This document shows, piece by piece, positions 36,532-45,334 of a DNA stretch of 64,000 nucleotides; the first letter of the stretch is position 1; each line of letters begins with the position of its first letter. Origin of the DNA: Candidatus Trichofilum aggregatum (lineage in GTDB: Bacteria; Chloroflexota; Anaerolineae; Promineifilales; Promineifilaceae); assembly GCA_016716885.1 (NCBI GenBank), contig JADJUV010000173.1, positions 116,572-180,571 of the forward strand. Direction: 5' to 3'. Under the pieces are notes generated by a model, which was not told the origin of the DNA, did no database searches, and was given only the letters and a program-made list of their open reading frames with translations. The translations under genes and the position numbers were made by a program.

Positions 36532-37119
36532 ATGTCTCCCATAGCCTGGAAACGATACTATCAAGGTCAGCCCGTTTTACTGGGCATCGTGCTTTGTTTC
36601 GGCGGCCTCGGCTTCATTTTTCTGAGGGCGAACCTCAATACAGCCTTTGTCATGTTTGGCATTCTCGTTGTTCTGGTTGTCATGTGGTTAACTCTGTATG
36701 AAACGAGTCAATGCCGCTACCGTCTCGTGTATCTTGATGGTCAAACGGTATTCCAGGTGGTTAAGAACGTCCTGAACCAGAAAGGATTGCCGTTTACGGA
36801 ACGCGGCCGCGAGCTTCTGCTTGGTGATCCCGACCTTCTCATTCGCATCAAAGCAAATTTCAACAATCCCAATACAACCTACGTTTTACTTGAACCGTAC
36901 ACTGAAGAGACAAAAGCCCTTATCATCAGCCTGTGCCAAAAATTTTACCCAAAGGTTTGTAGCCTTTATATAATTCCCAAATACGAGAAACTCGTTGAAC
37001 AAAGGGTGATAGACCAGAAATGGTCGCTTCGACGGGTCTGTGACACTTGCGTGGCTTCCATGTTCGCCATACTGGAGTACAAGAGGGCAGTATCAAATAA
37101 TAACGCTTCTTGCTGGTAG
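36532..37119 (+). CDS. Small two-helix membrane protein, paralogue 2 with altered C-terminus
   Basis: 195 residues, starting three bases after paralogue 1. It has the same two helices, then L-N-Q-K-G-L-P-F-T-E-R-G-R and I-I-S-L-C-Q-K. After this the frame differs: paralogue 1 ends L-P-K-G-L-stop, and the same words are present here out of frame with TAG at 36960-36962. A deletion of about ten bases after C-Q-K has therefore probably shifted the frame and added about 55 unrelated residues. The real functional product may end near 36962. The function is unknown. Confidence 0.65.
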   Translation: MSPIAWKRYYQGQPVLLGIVLCFGGLGFIFLRANLNTAFVMFGILVVLVVMWLTLYETSQCRYRLVYLDGQTVFQVVKNVLNQKGLPFTERGRELLLGDPDLLIRIKANFNNPNTTYVLLEPYTEETKALIISLCQKFYPKVCSLYIIPKYEKLVEQRVIDQKWSLRRVCDTCVASMFAILEYKRAVSNNNASCW

Positions 37120-37690
37120 TTCCGTGTACAAACTCCTTTCCTGGCTCAACCGTTTTTTTGGGGTGTTGGCGATGCGGGTGGTTAAACGTTTATTCATCTT
37201 ATTCAGCCAGAAGCTAGATCCTGGACGGCGACCTTTTAATCATCGAAGTGCTTGGGTTTGGCGTTCTGGGGTTCATCATCAGTTTACCCTGCACTCCAGC
37301 CAAAACATTGACCCGACCGAAAAGTAAAGTGTGGCAGCTCCTGACGATCTGGAAGAGAATCAGTTGCATCGACCTGTTCACCTACTGTTTTAGTCAACTC
37401 GCATTTTTGGGGAGATCGCTTGGGGGTATCTTAGGCCGGCTTTGGAAGGTTTGCGGGCCAAAAGACAATTTCCATGCTGGTCAGTTTTGCAGAACAAGGG
37501 GCCGCTTTTCAGGCAAGGGATGCCTTTGCCTGGAAGGTTCGATCTCATCCCATCTTGACAAAGGTATCATACAGGCCCCATCACAAGGAACCATCATCGA
37601 CTTCAGCCTCTCAACCCGAACTACACTACGACCGAACGCATTGACGAAGCCCTCAAACCCAGAGGCTTAACCCCATAACCAATCTTTTAA
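37120..37690 (+). pseudogene. Decayed third copy of the small membrane protein
   Basis: No intact frame spans this 570-base stretch. Near its end, I-D-E-A-L-K-P-R-G-L followed by a stop (about 37640-37676) matches the C-terminus of paralogue 1 (I-D-E-A-F-L-P-K-G-L), and the words just before (I-Q-A-P-S-Q-G-T-I-I-D) fit the preceding strand, in a different frame. The earlier part has hydrophobic codon stretches but no clear start. I read it as a remnant of a third tandem copy. Confidence 0.5.
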
Positions 37691-37740
37691 TCTCTCAGTC
37701 TCTCAGTCTCTTAGTCTCTTAGTCTCCAGTCTCTAGTCTC
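37691..37740. repeat. TCAGTCTC octamer repeat after the HlyD gene
   Basis: Six or seven units of TCTCAGTC/TTAGTCTC type. They overlap the stop region of the HlyD gene and match the arrays at 35003 and 38853. Confidence 0.88.
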
Positions 37741-38833
37741 CAAACCCCACATCCACCGGCATCCCCGGCTTGAGTTGCCCGCCTTCATCCGTCACCGTCA
37801 GTTCGATGGCGTAGACGGTGCTGGCGCGGCCTTCGGCGGTCTGCACGTTGCGCGGCGTAAATTCGGCCTGGTCGGCGATGTGGCGCACCGTGCCGGTGAA
37901 GGTTTCGCCGGGGAAAGAGTCGGCGGTCAGGGTGGCGGTCTGGCCCAGTTCAATCTGGCCGTACTGGTCTTCAGGCACATAGACGGTCAGGGTCAGGTCG
38001 TCAAGCTGGCCGATGAGGAGCAGGGTGGCCCCTGGTGAAGCCACCTCGCCCGGCTCAATGGCGCGGGCCAGGATGACACCCCCCACCGGGGCGGTGAGGG
38101 TTTGCCGCCGGATTTGGGTAGAGAGGAGATCAACGGTGGCTTGCGCGGCCGCGACCTGCGCCTCTATCACTTCTATTTGTTCCGGTTTGGGGCCAGCCTC
38201 AGCCAGATCAAGTTGGGCCTGGGCCGCATCCAACCCCGCCTCGGCTGTGGCTACCTGCCCTTCCAACAGTTTCACCTGCGTTTGCGTCGTCACCTGGAGT
38301 TGTTGCGCCAGAGCCAGTTGGGCGTTCAGCCCGGCTAACTGCTCCACCACCCCCGCCGCTTGAACCGTGACAATCTGATTTTGCAATTCGCTGATCTGTT
38401 CCGCCACATCATCGGCCTGGGTTTCGGCGGTTTCCAGTTGTTCGTTGAGCGTGTCCAGGGCGGTTTGGGCGCGGTTGACCTGGGCAGTGACGGCGGCAAG
38501 TTCAGCGGTGGATGGGCTGTTTTGCAGAAGGGCGAGTTGGGCGTTCGCGGCCGCAAGCCCCGCCTGCGCCTGGGCCAACTGCCCTTCCAGCAGGGTGGTA
38601 TCCAGCCGTACCACCACCTGCCCGGCCTCGACGACATCCCCAGCCGCCACCAACACCTCAGCCACGCGGCCGCCCAGTTCCGGGCTAACCTTGATTTCGA
38701 CCGCCTCGATGGTGCCAGAGGCGGTCAAGGCCCCATCGGCGGAACTGTTATTGCTAGAGATAAACCAATACGCGGCCGCGGCAACCACGACCAAAACGAC
38801 AATCACACGGACAATCATGGGGGGACGGTGCAT
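37733..38833 (-). CDS. HlyD-family membrane fusion protein (YbhG-like)
   Basis: 366 residues. The start at 38833 has GGAGG six bases upstream. One N-terminal membrane helix (V-I-V-V-L-V-V-V-A-A-A-A-Y-W-F) is followed by the lipoyl half-motif (S-P-E-L-G-G-R-V-A-E-V-L-V), a long coiled-coil hairpin of about 170 residues rich in Ala/Gln/Leu, the second lipoyl half (L-T-A-P-V-G-G-V-I-L-A-R) and a beta-barrel. It would bridge the inner-membrane ABC exporter to the cell exterior. It is preceded by the ABC-2 permease on the same strand. It has four GCGGCCGC copies. Confidence 0.9.
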   Translation of the reverse strand: MHRPPMIVRVIVVLVVVAAAAYWFISSNNSSADGALTASGTIEAVEIKVSPELGGRVAEVLVAAGDVVEAGQVVVRLDTTLLEGQLAQAQAGLAAANAQLALLQNSPSTAELAAVTAQVNRAQTALDTLNEQLETAETQADDVAEQISELQNQIVTVQAAGVVEQLAGLNAQLALAQQLQVTTQTQVKLLEGQVATAEAGLDAAQAQLDLAEAGPKPEQIEVIEAQVAAAQATVDLLSTQIRRQTLTAPVGGVILARAIEPGEVASPGATLLLIGQLDDLTLTVYVPEDQYGQIELGQTATLTADSFPGETFTGTVRHIADQAEFTPRNVQTAEGRASTVYAIELTVTDEGGQLKPGMPVDVGFGD

Positions 38834-38852
38834 GGGACCTCCGAGGGAAGAA

Positions 38853-38921
38853 GGGAGACTGGGAGACTGAGAGATTGAGAGACTGGCTAATCTCTCAGTC
38901 TCTTAGTCTCTCAGTCTCTTC
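38853..38921. repeat. GAGACTGA octamer hairpin between permease and HlyD genes
   Basis: Direct units (38853-38886) and inverted units (38889-38921) can pair almost completely with a minimal loop. Confidence 0.9.
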
Positions 38922-38926
38922 CTGTA

Positions 38927-40059
38927 TTAATCAAGCCGTTTGCGAAAACGGGTCGCGGCCGCGGTCAGGATGACCACGGCAAAAATAATCAAGGCTATCA
39001 CTTCGGGGCGAATGGCTTCCAGGCCCGTGCCCTTCAGGATGATGCCCCGCACGATAATCAGGTAGTAGCGCAACGGGATGGCGTAGCTCACCGCCTGTAA
39101 AAATTTGGGCATAGCCGCCAGCGGGAAGAGAAACCCGGACAAAAAGACCGAGGGCAAGAGGGTAAACATCGTCATCAGCATCGCCTCTTGTTGGGTGTTG
39201 GCGATAGTGGAGATGAAGATGCCCAGCCCCAAGGTGGTCAAAATGAAGATGGCCGACAGTAGCAACAGCAGGGCGATACTGCCATTGATGGGAATGCCAA
39301 ACACCAGCACCCCGGCGGCCAATACCAGCATCATGTCTATGAAGGCAATGAGGACGTAGGGCACGACTTTGCCCACCACCAGTTCCATGGCGCTGATGGG
39401 GGTGACGATGAGTTGTTCGATGGTGCCCTGCTCCCGTTCGCGCACGATGGCGGTTGAGGTGAGGAGTGTGCCCAGGAATTGCAAAATCATGCCGACGAGG
39501 GCGGGGATCATGTAGTAGGAGCTAACGAGGTCAGGGTTGTACCAGACCTGCGGCCGCACTTCCACCGCTGGTTGAATCGCACCCGCCATGCCCCGCGCCG
39601 CCAGCCGCTCTATCGTGATTTCGGTGGCCTGGGTCTGCCCCACAAAATTGGCGACAGAAAGGGCTGTGCCCGCTACCGTGGGGTCGGAGCCATCAATGAA
39701 AAAGGCCACCTGGGCTGTCTGCCCCCTGGCAATATCCTGTTCGTAATCGGGGGAATGATCATGCCCGCCCGCACCGCCCCGCTTTCAATCAAGGCCACCA
39801 ATTCGGCCTCGCTTTGGACATCGTAAGCAATCTGAAAATAATCGGCCGAGCGGTACGCATCTTGCAAAGCCCGCGAGGCCGCGCTTTTGTCCTGGTCAAA
39901 CACCGCCAGCGGCACATTCCGCACATCATTGGTGGCGGCATACCCCAGGAGAAACAGTTGCACCACCGGCATCAGGAAAGTCAACGCCAGGGTACGCGGA
40001 TCGCGCCGTATCTGGATGAACTCTTTGCGAATGAGGGAGAGAAGGCGGGAGTTGAACAT
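38927..40059 (-). CDS. ABC-2 type permease (YbhS/YbhR-like; one frameshift)
   Basis: The N-terminus from 40059 (I-R-K-E-F-I-Q-I-R-R-D-P-R-T-L-A, first membrane helix L-T-F-L-M-P-V-V-Q-L-F-L-L-G) is typical of ABC-2 exporters. The frame breaks at a five-base G run (39749-39753). One more base gives P-P-D-Y-E-Q-D-I-A and joins the second frame, which carries five further helices (Y-Y-M-I-P-A-L-V-G, V-P-Y-V-L-I-A-F-I-D, A-I-F-I-L-T-T-L-G-L-G, L-L-P-S-V-F-L-S-G-F-L-F-P) to 38927. The repaired length of about 377 residues is normal. Only one permease gene is seen, so it may work as a homodimer. Confidence 0.85.
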
Positions 40060-40093
40060 AGTCCGAGTTTGGAGTTTCGTGTTCCGAGTTAGG

Positions 40094-40180
40094 GAGTGGC
40101 GAGTGGCGAGTTGGCGAGTGGTAAAGCTGACTGGCTGAAATGCTGAAATGCTGACCGGCTGACTGGCTGACTAGCTAACC
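40094..40180. repeat. GAGTGGC heptamers and GCTGAAAT/GCTGACTG octamers
   Basis: About four GAGTGGC-type units (40094-40121) are followed by about six GCTGA-initiated octamers (40126-40175) that run into the last codons of the TetR gene. They occupy the TetR-permease gap. Confidence 0.82.
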
Positions 40181-40776
40181 GGCTTCAACCCATTCAGAAA
40201 CAGATCAATCGCGGCCGCGACGTGTTCTTCATTGGTGAGTCCATCCTGGCGCAGGGCGGGCAAGAACGTCTGACCGAGGGCCTGGGGAATCAGCAAACCG
40301 ATAAACACACGAGTCGAGGAACGGACATCATGCGGCCGCAACCGTCCCAGTTCTATCTGCCGTGTCATATAACGCTGCAAAAAACTCAACACCGGCACCA
40401 TCAAACGCTGACTGATCAAATCCCCCAGTTCCGGTCGTTGACTCACTTCGGCGATGAGCAGGCGTACCATCTGCGCCATCTCGGGCACTTGGGTCATCAT
40501 CAAATAGGCACGCGCCATATTGGGCAAGAACGCATCCGGTGGTGTATCCAGTAGGTCGTTGCCCTGGGACATGACCTGGAAAAACTCTGCCCGCGACTCG
40601 ATCACCGCCTGGAACAAATCCTCTTTGGTGGGAAAGTACCAGTAAATGAGCGACGGCGCGGCTAACCCGGCGGCCTGGGCAATGCTTTTGATGGTTGCCC
40701 CTTTAAATCCTTTGTGGGCAAACTCATGAAAAGCAGCTTCTAAAATTTGTTGTCGGCGTTCGGTTTCTTCGTTCAT
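40171..40776 (-). CDS. TetR-family regulator (CecR-like)
   Basis: 201 residues from the ATG at 40776; an upstream in-frame codon at 40800 lies in the operator. The helix-turn-helix is I-L-E-A-A-F-H-E-F-A-H-K-G-F-K-G-A-T-I-K-S-I-A-Q-A-A-G and the following I-Y-W-Y-F-P-T-K-E-D-L-F, which are standard for TetR. The C-terminal ligand domain is helical and unassigned. It heads the permease-HlyD-ABC genes in the same way that CecR heads ybhGFSR in E. coli. A strong promoter and a perfect palindrome directly upstream suggest that it represses itself and the efflux genes. Confidence 0.9.
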   Translation of the reverse strand: MNEETERRQQILEAAFHEFAHKGFKGATIKSIAQAAGLAAPSLIYWYFPTKEDLFQAVIESRAEFFQVMSQGNDLLDTPPDAFLPNMARAYLMMTQVPEMAQMVRLLIAEVSQRPELGDLISQRLMVPVLSFLQRYMTRQIELGRLRPHDVRSSTRVFIGLLIPQALGQTFLPALRQDGLTNEEHVAAAIDLFLNGLKPVS

Positions 40777-40784
40777 ATTGTTTA

Positions 40785-40834
40785 TTGATTGAACATTCAA
40801 TCAAGATAATATACCCACTTGAACAAACAGTCAA
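40785..40834 (-). promoter_or_regulatory. Promoter and palindromic operator of the TetR-efflux operon
   Basis: On the minus strand TTGACT (40829-40834), a 17-base spacer and TATTAT (40806-40811) form a strong promoter. Directly after the -10 lies the perfect palindrome TTGATTGAACATTCAATCAA (40785-40804; 8-base arms, 4-base centre), covering the expected transcription start. This is the usual position of an autoregulatory TetR site. Confidence 0.82.
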
Positions 40835-40886
40835 GAGGCAAACGACAAAGTCGCATTAAGAGGAAATTCGGGGCAAAATCTTCTCG

Positions 40887-41843
40887 TCAGCGGTTCACAT
40901 CCCCACCCGCGGCCGCGACCAATCCTTCTAGCTCCTCTCGTGTGGTAATCACCATATCCCCCTGCTGGCTCAAAGCCAGGGCCGCCAATGTGACGCCGTA
41001 GCGCAACGCGGCCGCGAAATCCCCCGCCAACCAGCCATAAATCACTCCCGCTGCCAGCGCATCCCCCGCCCCAATGCGATCCACAATCCCCACCGGGCGG
41101 GCCGCCTCCTGCCGAACCACCTCCCCATCCCACCCGATAACCCCCTGTTCTCCCAGCGACATCACCACCTGTTTAGCCCCGGTTTGCTCGACCAGTTGGG
41201 CCACCCTTTCGGCAGGTGTGCCCCGGCAGGCAAATAGGGTCTGAGCATCACGACTACTACAAAACAGCAGGTCTACATTTTGCATGAGCGGGAGGAGGGT
41301 CGCGGCCGCGGCCGCGGGCGACCACAACTTACCCCGGTAGTTCACATCAAAACTCACCGCCACCCCTTGCTCCCTGGCCCGGTGGATGGCCTCAGCCACA
41401 ATGTGTTGGCAACCCGGCGACAACGGCGGCGTGATGCCCGTCAGGTGGAGCAAGCGGGTGTCCAGCAGATAATCCCAGGGAATTTGCTCCGGTTGCAGGT
41501 GGGTGATGCACGAATCGGCCCGGTCGTAAATGACCTGGGTCGCTCGTGGCGGCAGGGCAAATTCCACAAAATAGGACCCCATCCGCCCGCCTGTCCAGAG
41601 AACGGCCGACACATCTACCCCAGCCTGGCGCAAGGCATTGCTCACCAGCCGCCCCAACGCCTGATCCGGTAAGGCGCTAACCCAGCCACAGGCATGACCC
41701 AACCGGGCCAGAGCCGCCACCACATTGACTTCGGCCCCCGCCGGGTGCAACTCTAACTGGTGCGCCGTCTCCAGCCGCGTGCCCGCGGGCACGCTCAGGC
41801 GTATCATCGCTTCCCCAAAACTGGTCACCTCAAAACGAGTCAT
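40887..41843 (-). CDS. PfkB-family sugar kinase, probably 2-keto-3-deoxygluconate kinase
   Basis: 318 residues of the ribokinase/PfkB family. The start S-F-G-E-A-M-I-R-L-S, the substrate glycine motif P-A-G-A-E-V-N-V-V-A-A-L-A-R-L-G, the R-A-D-S-C-I-T word, F-D-V-N-Y-R-G-K-L-W and the catalytic G-A-G-D-A-L-A-A-G are all in place; F-D-x-N-x-R-x-x-L-W is typical of KDG kinases. It would phosphorylate 2-keto-3-deoxygluconate or a related sugar with ATP. No other sugar-acid gene is adjacent. It holds an overlapping GCGGCCGC double at 41302 giving five Ala residues. Confidence 0.85.
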   Translation of the reverse strand: MTRFEVTSFGEAMIRLSVPAGTRLETAHQLELHPAGAEVNVVAALARLGHACGWVSALPDQALGRLVSNALRQAGVDVSAVLWTGGRMGSYFVEFALPPRATQVIYDRADSCITHLQPEQIPWDYLLDTRLLHLTGITPPLSPGCQHIVAEAIHRAREQGVAVSFDVNYRGKLWSPAAAAATLLPLMQNVDLLFCSSRDAQTLFACRGTPAERVAQLVEQTGAKQVVMSLGEQGVIGWDGEVVRQEAARPVGIVDRIGAGDALAAGVIYGWLAGDFAAALRYGVTLAALALSQQGDMVITTREELEGLVAAAGGDVNR

Positions 41844-42057
41844 ACGGCGAAACCCCTTGTTCGTTCACTTCTAAACGCTTATAGAAATGACCGATTATGT
41901 CCTTTTCTGCTATAGTAACACGGTCTCAAAATAATTTGGTCTCCGGTGATTATGTCGTGGCAATTGCCGTACACCACCCGTGAGCGCGTTTGTCGCCCCC
42001 CTCAACTTTTTACAAAATAACGCCTCTCTTAATCCACTGGAACCAGGATAAGTTACC

Positions 42058-44607
42058 ATGAAAATTAAGACGTTTATTTTGCCTCTGTTGTTTGTCCTGT
42101 GGCTACCGTTTCTGTTGAGCGTGACCTCACCCCGCTTCGCGGCCGCGGCCCTTCCCCCCATCACCCCACCGACATCCTCGGCCATGTTCATCGAAAACGT
42201 GGGTCAGTTCGCTGAACGCGCCCGTTTTCAGGTTCAGGGCAGCCCCGGCACCCTATGGTTGGCCGATGATGCCTTGTGGCTCACGCTCCTGGCCCCGGCA
42301 ACTGATCCACCAGCCGACGCATCGGCTGACCTTTTCCCCCATAATGAGTTTCCCTACAACACCCCTGGAGCAGAGCCATCGTTGGGCGTGCACATCAAAC
42401 TGAGTTTTGTGGGCGCCAATGCGGCTCCTGAATTAGAGCCATTTGGCCGACGACAAACCTCAGTCAACTATTTTACTGGCAACAACCCTGACCAGTGGCA
42501 TACGGATGTGCCTGTTTGGGCTGGGGTGCGGTATGTTGAGTTGTACCCAGGTCTGGATTTAGAGATTGGGGGTGAGGGGGGTCAACTGCGGCCACGGCTC
42601 ATCTGCCACCAAAACTGCTCATCGGCCTTACAGCAGGTGCGCCTCCAAATCGAAGGGGTTGAATCGTTCCGACTGGTTGAGGGTCAATTGACTTTAGACA
42701 CTCCCGCTGGCGACTTCGTTTTTCCCCCTTTGCTCGCTGTTATGAACAACAGCAACACCTCATCCACATTCACCCTGACGCCAAACCTGGAAAACAACAC
42801 CGTTACATTTCACGTCTCTGCCCCCCATCGCCCCAACTTCACCTTCCCTGTCAATCCACCCGGTCTGGTTTATAGCACCTTTTTAGGGGGGAACAGTTAT
42901 GACAATGTCAGAAGCATTATTGTGGATGAATTGGGCCACGCCTATTTAGCCGGAGCGACCTTTTCAACCAATTTCCCAACCACACCAGGCACGGCCCGAC
43001 TTTCCCATTACAGCGGGTGCCTTTGACCCCACCCACAATGGCGATTATGATGTCTTCGTGGCCCATCTCAACCCAACCGGCAATAGTCTAACCTATGCCA
43101 CTTTCTTGGGCGGCGAAAGTGATGATTATGGTAACGATCTTGTCATGGACGAGATGGAAACACCTATATCTTGGGCGAACCCTATCGGCGACTTCCCGGT
43201 AACACCAGGAGCTTATGACCTGACCACCTTAACGGTAGTATGGATATCTTTATGGCCAAGTTAAATGTGAGTAGCAGTAGCCTGGACTATGCCACCTTTA
43301 TAGGGGGCAATAATTTTGACCGTGGTTTCTCGCTGGCGATAGATGGAACAGGTAATGTTTATATTTCTGGAGTTACCGGTTCGAGCAACTTTCCGACAAC
43401 GCCAGGAGCTTTTGATACCACCTTCGACGGTCTCTACGAAGATGGTTTCGTGGTCAAACTCAATCCGACCGGAAGCAACCTGGTTTATGCCGCTTTTAGG
43501 TGGGACTGGATTATGATCAAGGCAGTGATATTGTTGTCGATGAAATGGGTTATGCCTACGTTGTAGGCTTTACTTTCTCGGCCGATTTTCCGACAACGCC
43601 GGGAACCTTTGATACGACCTTTAATGGCGGCAACAACGATATTTTCGCGGTGAAGCTCAATCCCGTCGGAAGTGATCTGATCTATGGAACTTTTATCGGT
43701 GACGAAGGTACAGATTGGGGTTTTGGTATTGACCTAGACGACGCTGGCAATGCCTATGTTGCTGGCTACACATCTTCGATCCACTTCCCAACAACGCCAG
43801 ATGCCTTTGACCCCCACTTTAATGGGGGCCATGATTGCTACCCCGACCCTCCCGGCCCTGGCGCAAGAGCACTGGATCTATTCCACCTTTCTGGGGCCGA
43901 AGCCCCGGAGTACGGGGAATGATCGTCCAGGATGGGCTAGGGCAGGTCTATTATTTCTGGGCTATACTGAATCGGTCAACTTTCCCACCACACCAGGGTG
44001 CTTTCGACCCAACCTACAATGGCGGAAATGGGGATTCTTTCATCGTCAAGCTGGCGTTAGCGTATACACCCGCACAAGCCAGTTTTTCTGGTTCGCCGAC
44101 GAGTGGGATTGCGCCGCTTAATGTGACCTTTACCAACCTCTCCACTGGCGATTTTGACACCTGTGCCTGGGATTTTGGCGATGGGAGTTCGAGCAATAAT
44201 TGCAGTGATCAACCCACACATTCACAACGGCTGGGGCATTTACGGTCTCGTTGAGCGTCAGCGGCCCTGGCGGAACGGACACATTGACCCAACCCAATTA
44301 CATGACCGTCTATGAACCCGTTGTCGCCAACTTCAACGGTACGCCAACCCGTGGTACGGCCCCACTCAATGTTATTTTCACCAATCTTTCGGCGGGCGAT
44401 TTTTATACTTGCTTGTGGGATTTTGGCGATGGGGCGACCAGTACGGCGTGCATCAGCCCGGTACACATCTATGAAGCGTTGGGGACTTACACGGTTGCGC
44501 TGACTGTCAATGGGCCAGGCGGCACAGCGACAGAAACAAAAACCGAATATATTATCGTTGAACCGAACTTACTTTTTCTACCTTTGTTAAGGAGTGCAGA
44601 CGAATGA
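42058..44607 (+). pseudogene. Secreted SBBP beta-propeller/PKD protein with many frameshifts
   Basis: An intact N-terminal frame (42058 to about 43000) has a signal peptide, the domain that precedes SBBP repeats (F-I-E-N-V-G-Q-F, V-N-Y-F-T-G-N-N-P-D-Q-W) and a first SBBP repeat (Y-S-T-F-L-G-G-N-S-Y-D). Further SBBP repeats (F-P-T-T-P-G-A-F-D, Y-A-T-F-I-G-G) and two PKD domains (D-F-G-D-G) run on to 44607, but in changing frames; I see breaks near 43000, 43160, 43210, 43490, 43830, 43910 and 44230. The C-terminus ends with F-L-P-L-L. From 42147 onward it has no GCGGCCGC copy, the longest copy-free stretch of the window. This is probably a true pseudogene, though an error-rich stretch is possible. 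Confidence 0.75.
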
Positions 44608-45050
44608 ACCAGATACGTGTAGAACAAAGTGCAGTGATCGCGGCCGCGCCATCTCAGGTCTATGCCGTCATTCGTGACTATGAAGTGGGCCATGTCGCTA
44701 TCCTACCCAAACCGTACTTTCAAGAAATGATCGTCGAGGAAGGTGGGCAGGGAGCCGGTACAAAAACCCGGTTGAAGATGAACATCATGGGCCAGGAATT
44801 TAACTACCGCCATGAGGTCAGCGAACCGGAACCGGGCCGCGTCCTCAAAGAAACGGATCGGGACACTGGCCTGGCGACAACGTTCACCTTTCAACCTTTG
44901 GCGGGTGGTACCCAAACCCGTGTCACCATCGCTACAGACACAGCGGTTCGGGCTGGTTTAGCTGGTTTCATAGAGCGACTGATGATACCACTCATCTTGC
45001 GCCGCATTTATCGGCAGGAGCTACAGAATCTAGCCGATTATGTCCGTTGA
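44604..45050 (+). CDS. SRPBCC/polyketide cyclase-like lipid-binding protein
   Basis: 148 residues of the START-like helix-grip fold. I-A-A-A-P-S-Q-V-Y-A-V-I-R-D-Y opens the fold as in Polyketide_cyc2 proteins, followed by a curved sheet (T-R-L-K-M-N-I-M-G, L-K-E-T-D-R-D-T) and a long C-terminal helix (L-R-R-I-Y-R-Q-E-L-Q-N-L). It binds small hydrophobic molecules; the ligand is unknown. The ATG overlaps the stop of the preceding gene (ATGA), with AAGGAG upstream inside it, implying translational coupling to the SBBP/PKD gene if that is intact in living cells. There is one GCGGCCGC copy at 44640. Confidence 0.85.
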   Translation: MNQIRVEQSAVIAAAPSQVYAVIRDYEVGHVAILPKPYFQEMIVEEGGQGAGTKTRLKMNIMGQEFNYRHEVSEPEPGRVLKETDRDTGLATTFTFQPLAGGTQTRVTIATDTAVRAGLAGFIERLMIPLILRRIYRQELQNLADYVR

Positions 45051-45205
45051 GACGTGACACGTCCTGGGGGCGGGGAAAAGTGGCCGTCAAATGTAGAGAC
45101 CAAACATGGGGGAACTGTGCCGTGTCCCGTGTTATCTGACGCTTCAGGGCAATTCTGTTATGATCGCCTGAAACAGGGAGCCAACTAGCACAGACCTTAC
45201 GAGTT

Positions 45206-45297
45206 AACTTCTTGTACAGTTAGCAAGAAGTTTAACCGCAGATTGGGGGGATTAACGCAGATTCTTTAATCAGCGAAAATCGGCGTTAATCTGCGGA
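45206..45297. repeat. Two intergenic hairpins
   Basis: AACTTCTTG (45206-45214) pairs with CAAGAAGTT (45224-45232). The second hairpin runs from CCGCAGATT at 45238 to AATCTGCGG at about 45296 with GATTAACG / CGTTAATC inside, a pattern common in bacterial intergenic DNA. The rest of the 45051-45334 gap holds no gene. Confidence 0.75.
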
Positions 45298-45334
45298 TAA
45301 ATTTTCTGGTTTATCCAGGTTAGAGAATTGCTTG

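Noticed and set aside
37248..37670. 140-residue plus-strand frame as an intact gene
   Set aside because: Its composition is irregular, it lacks a ribosome binding site, and paralogue-like words appear in another frame at its end, so it is a remnant.
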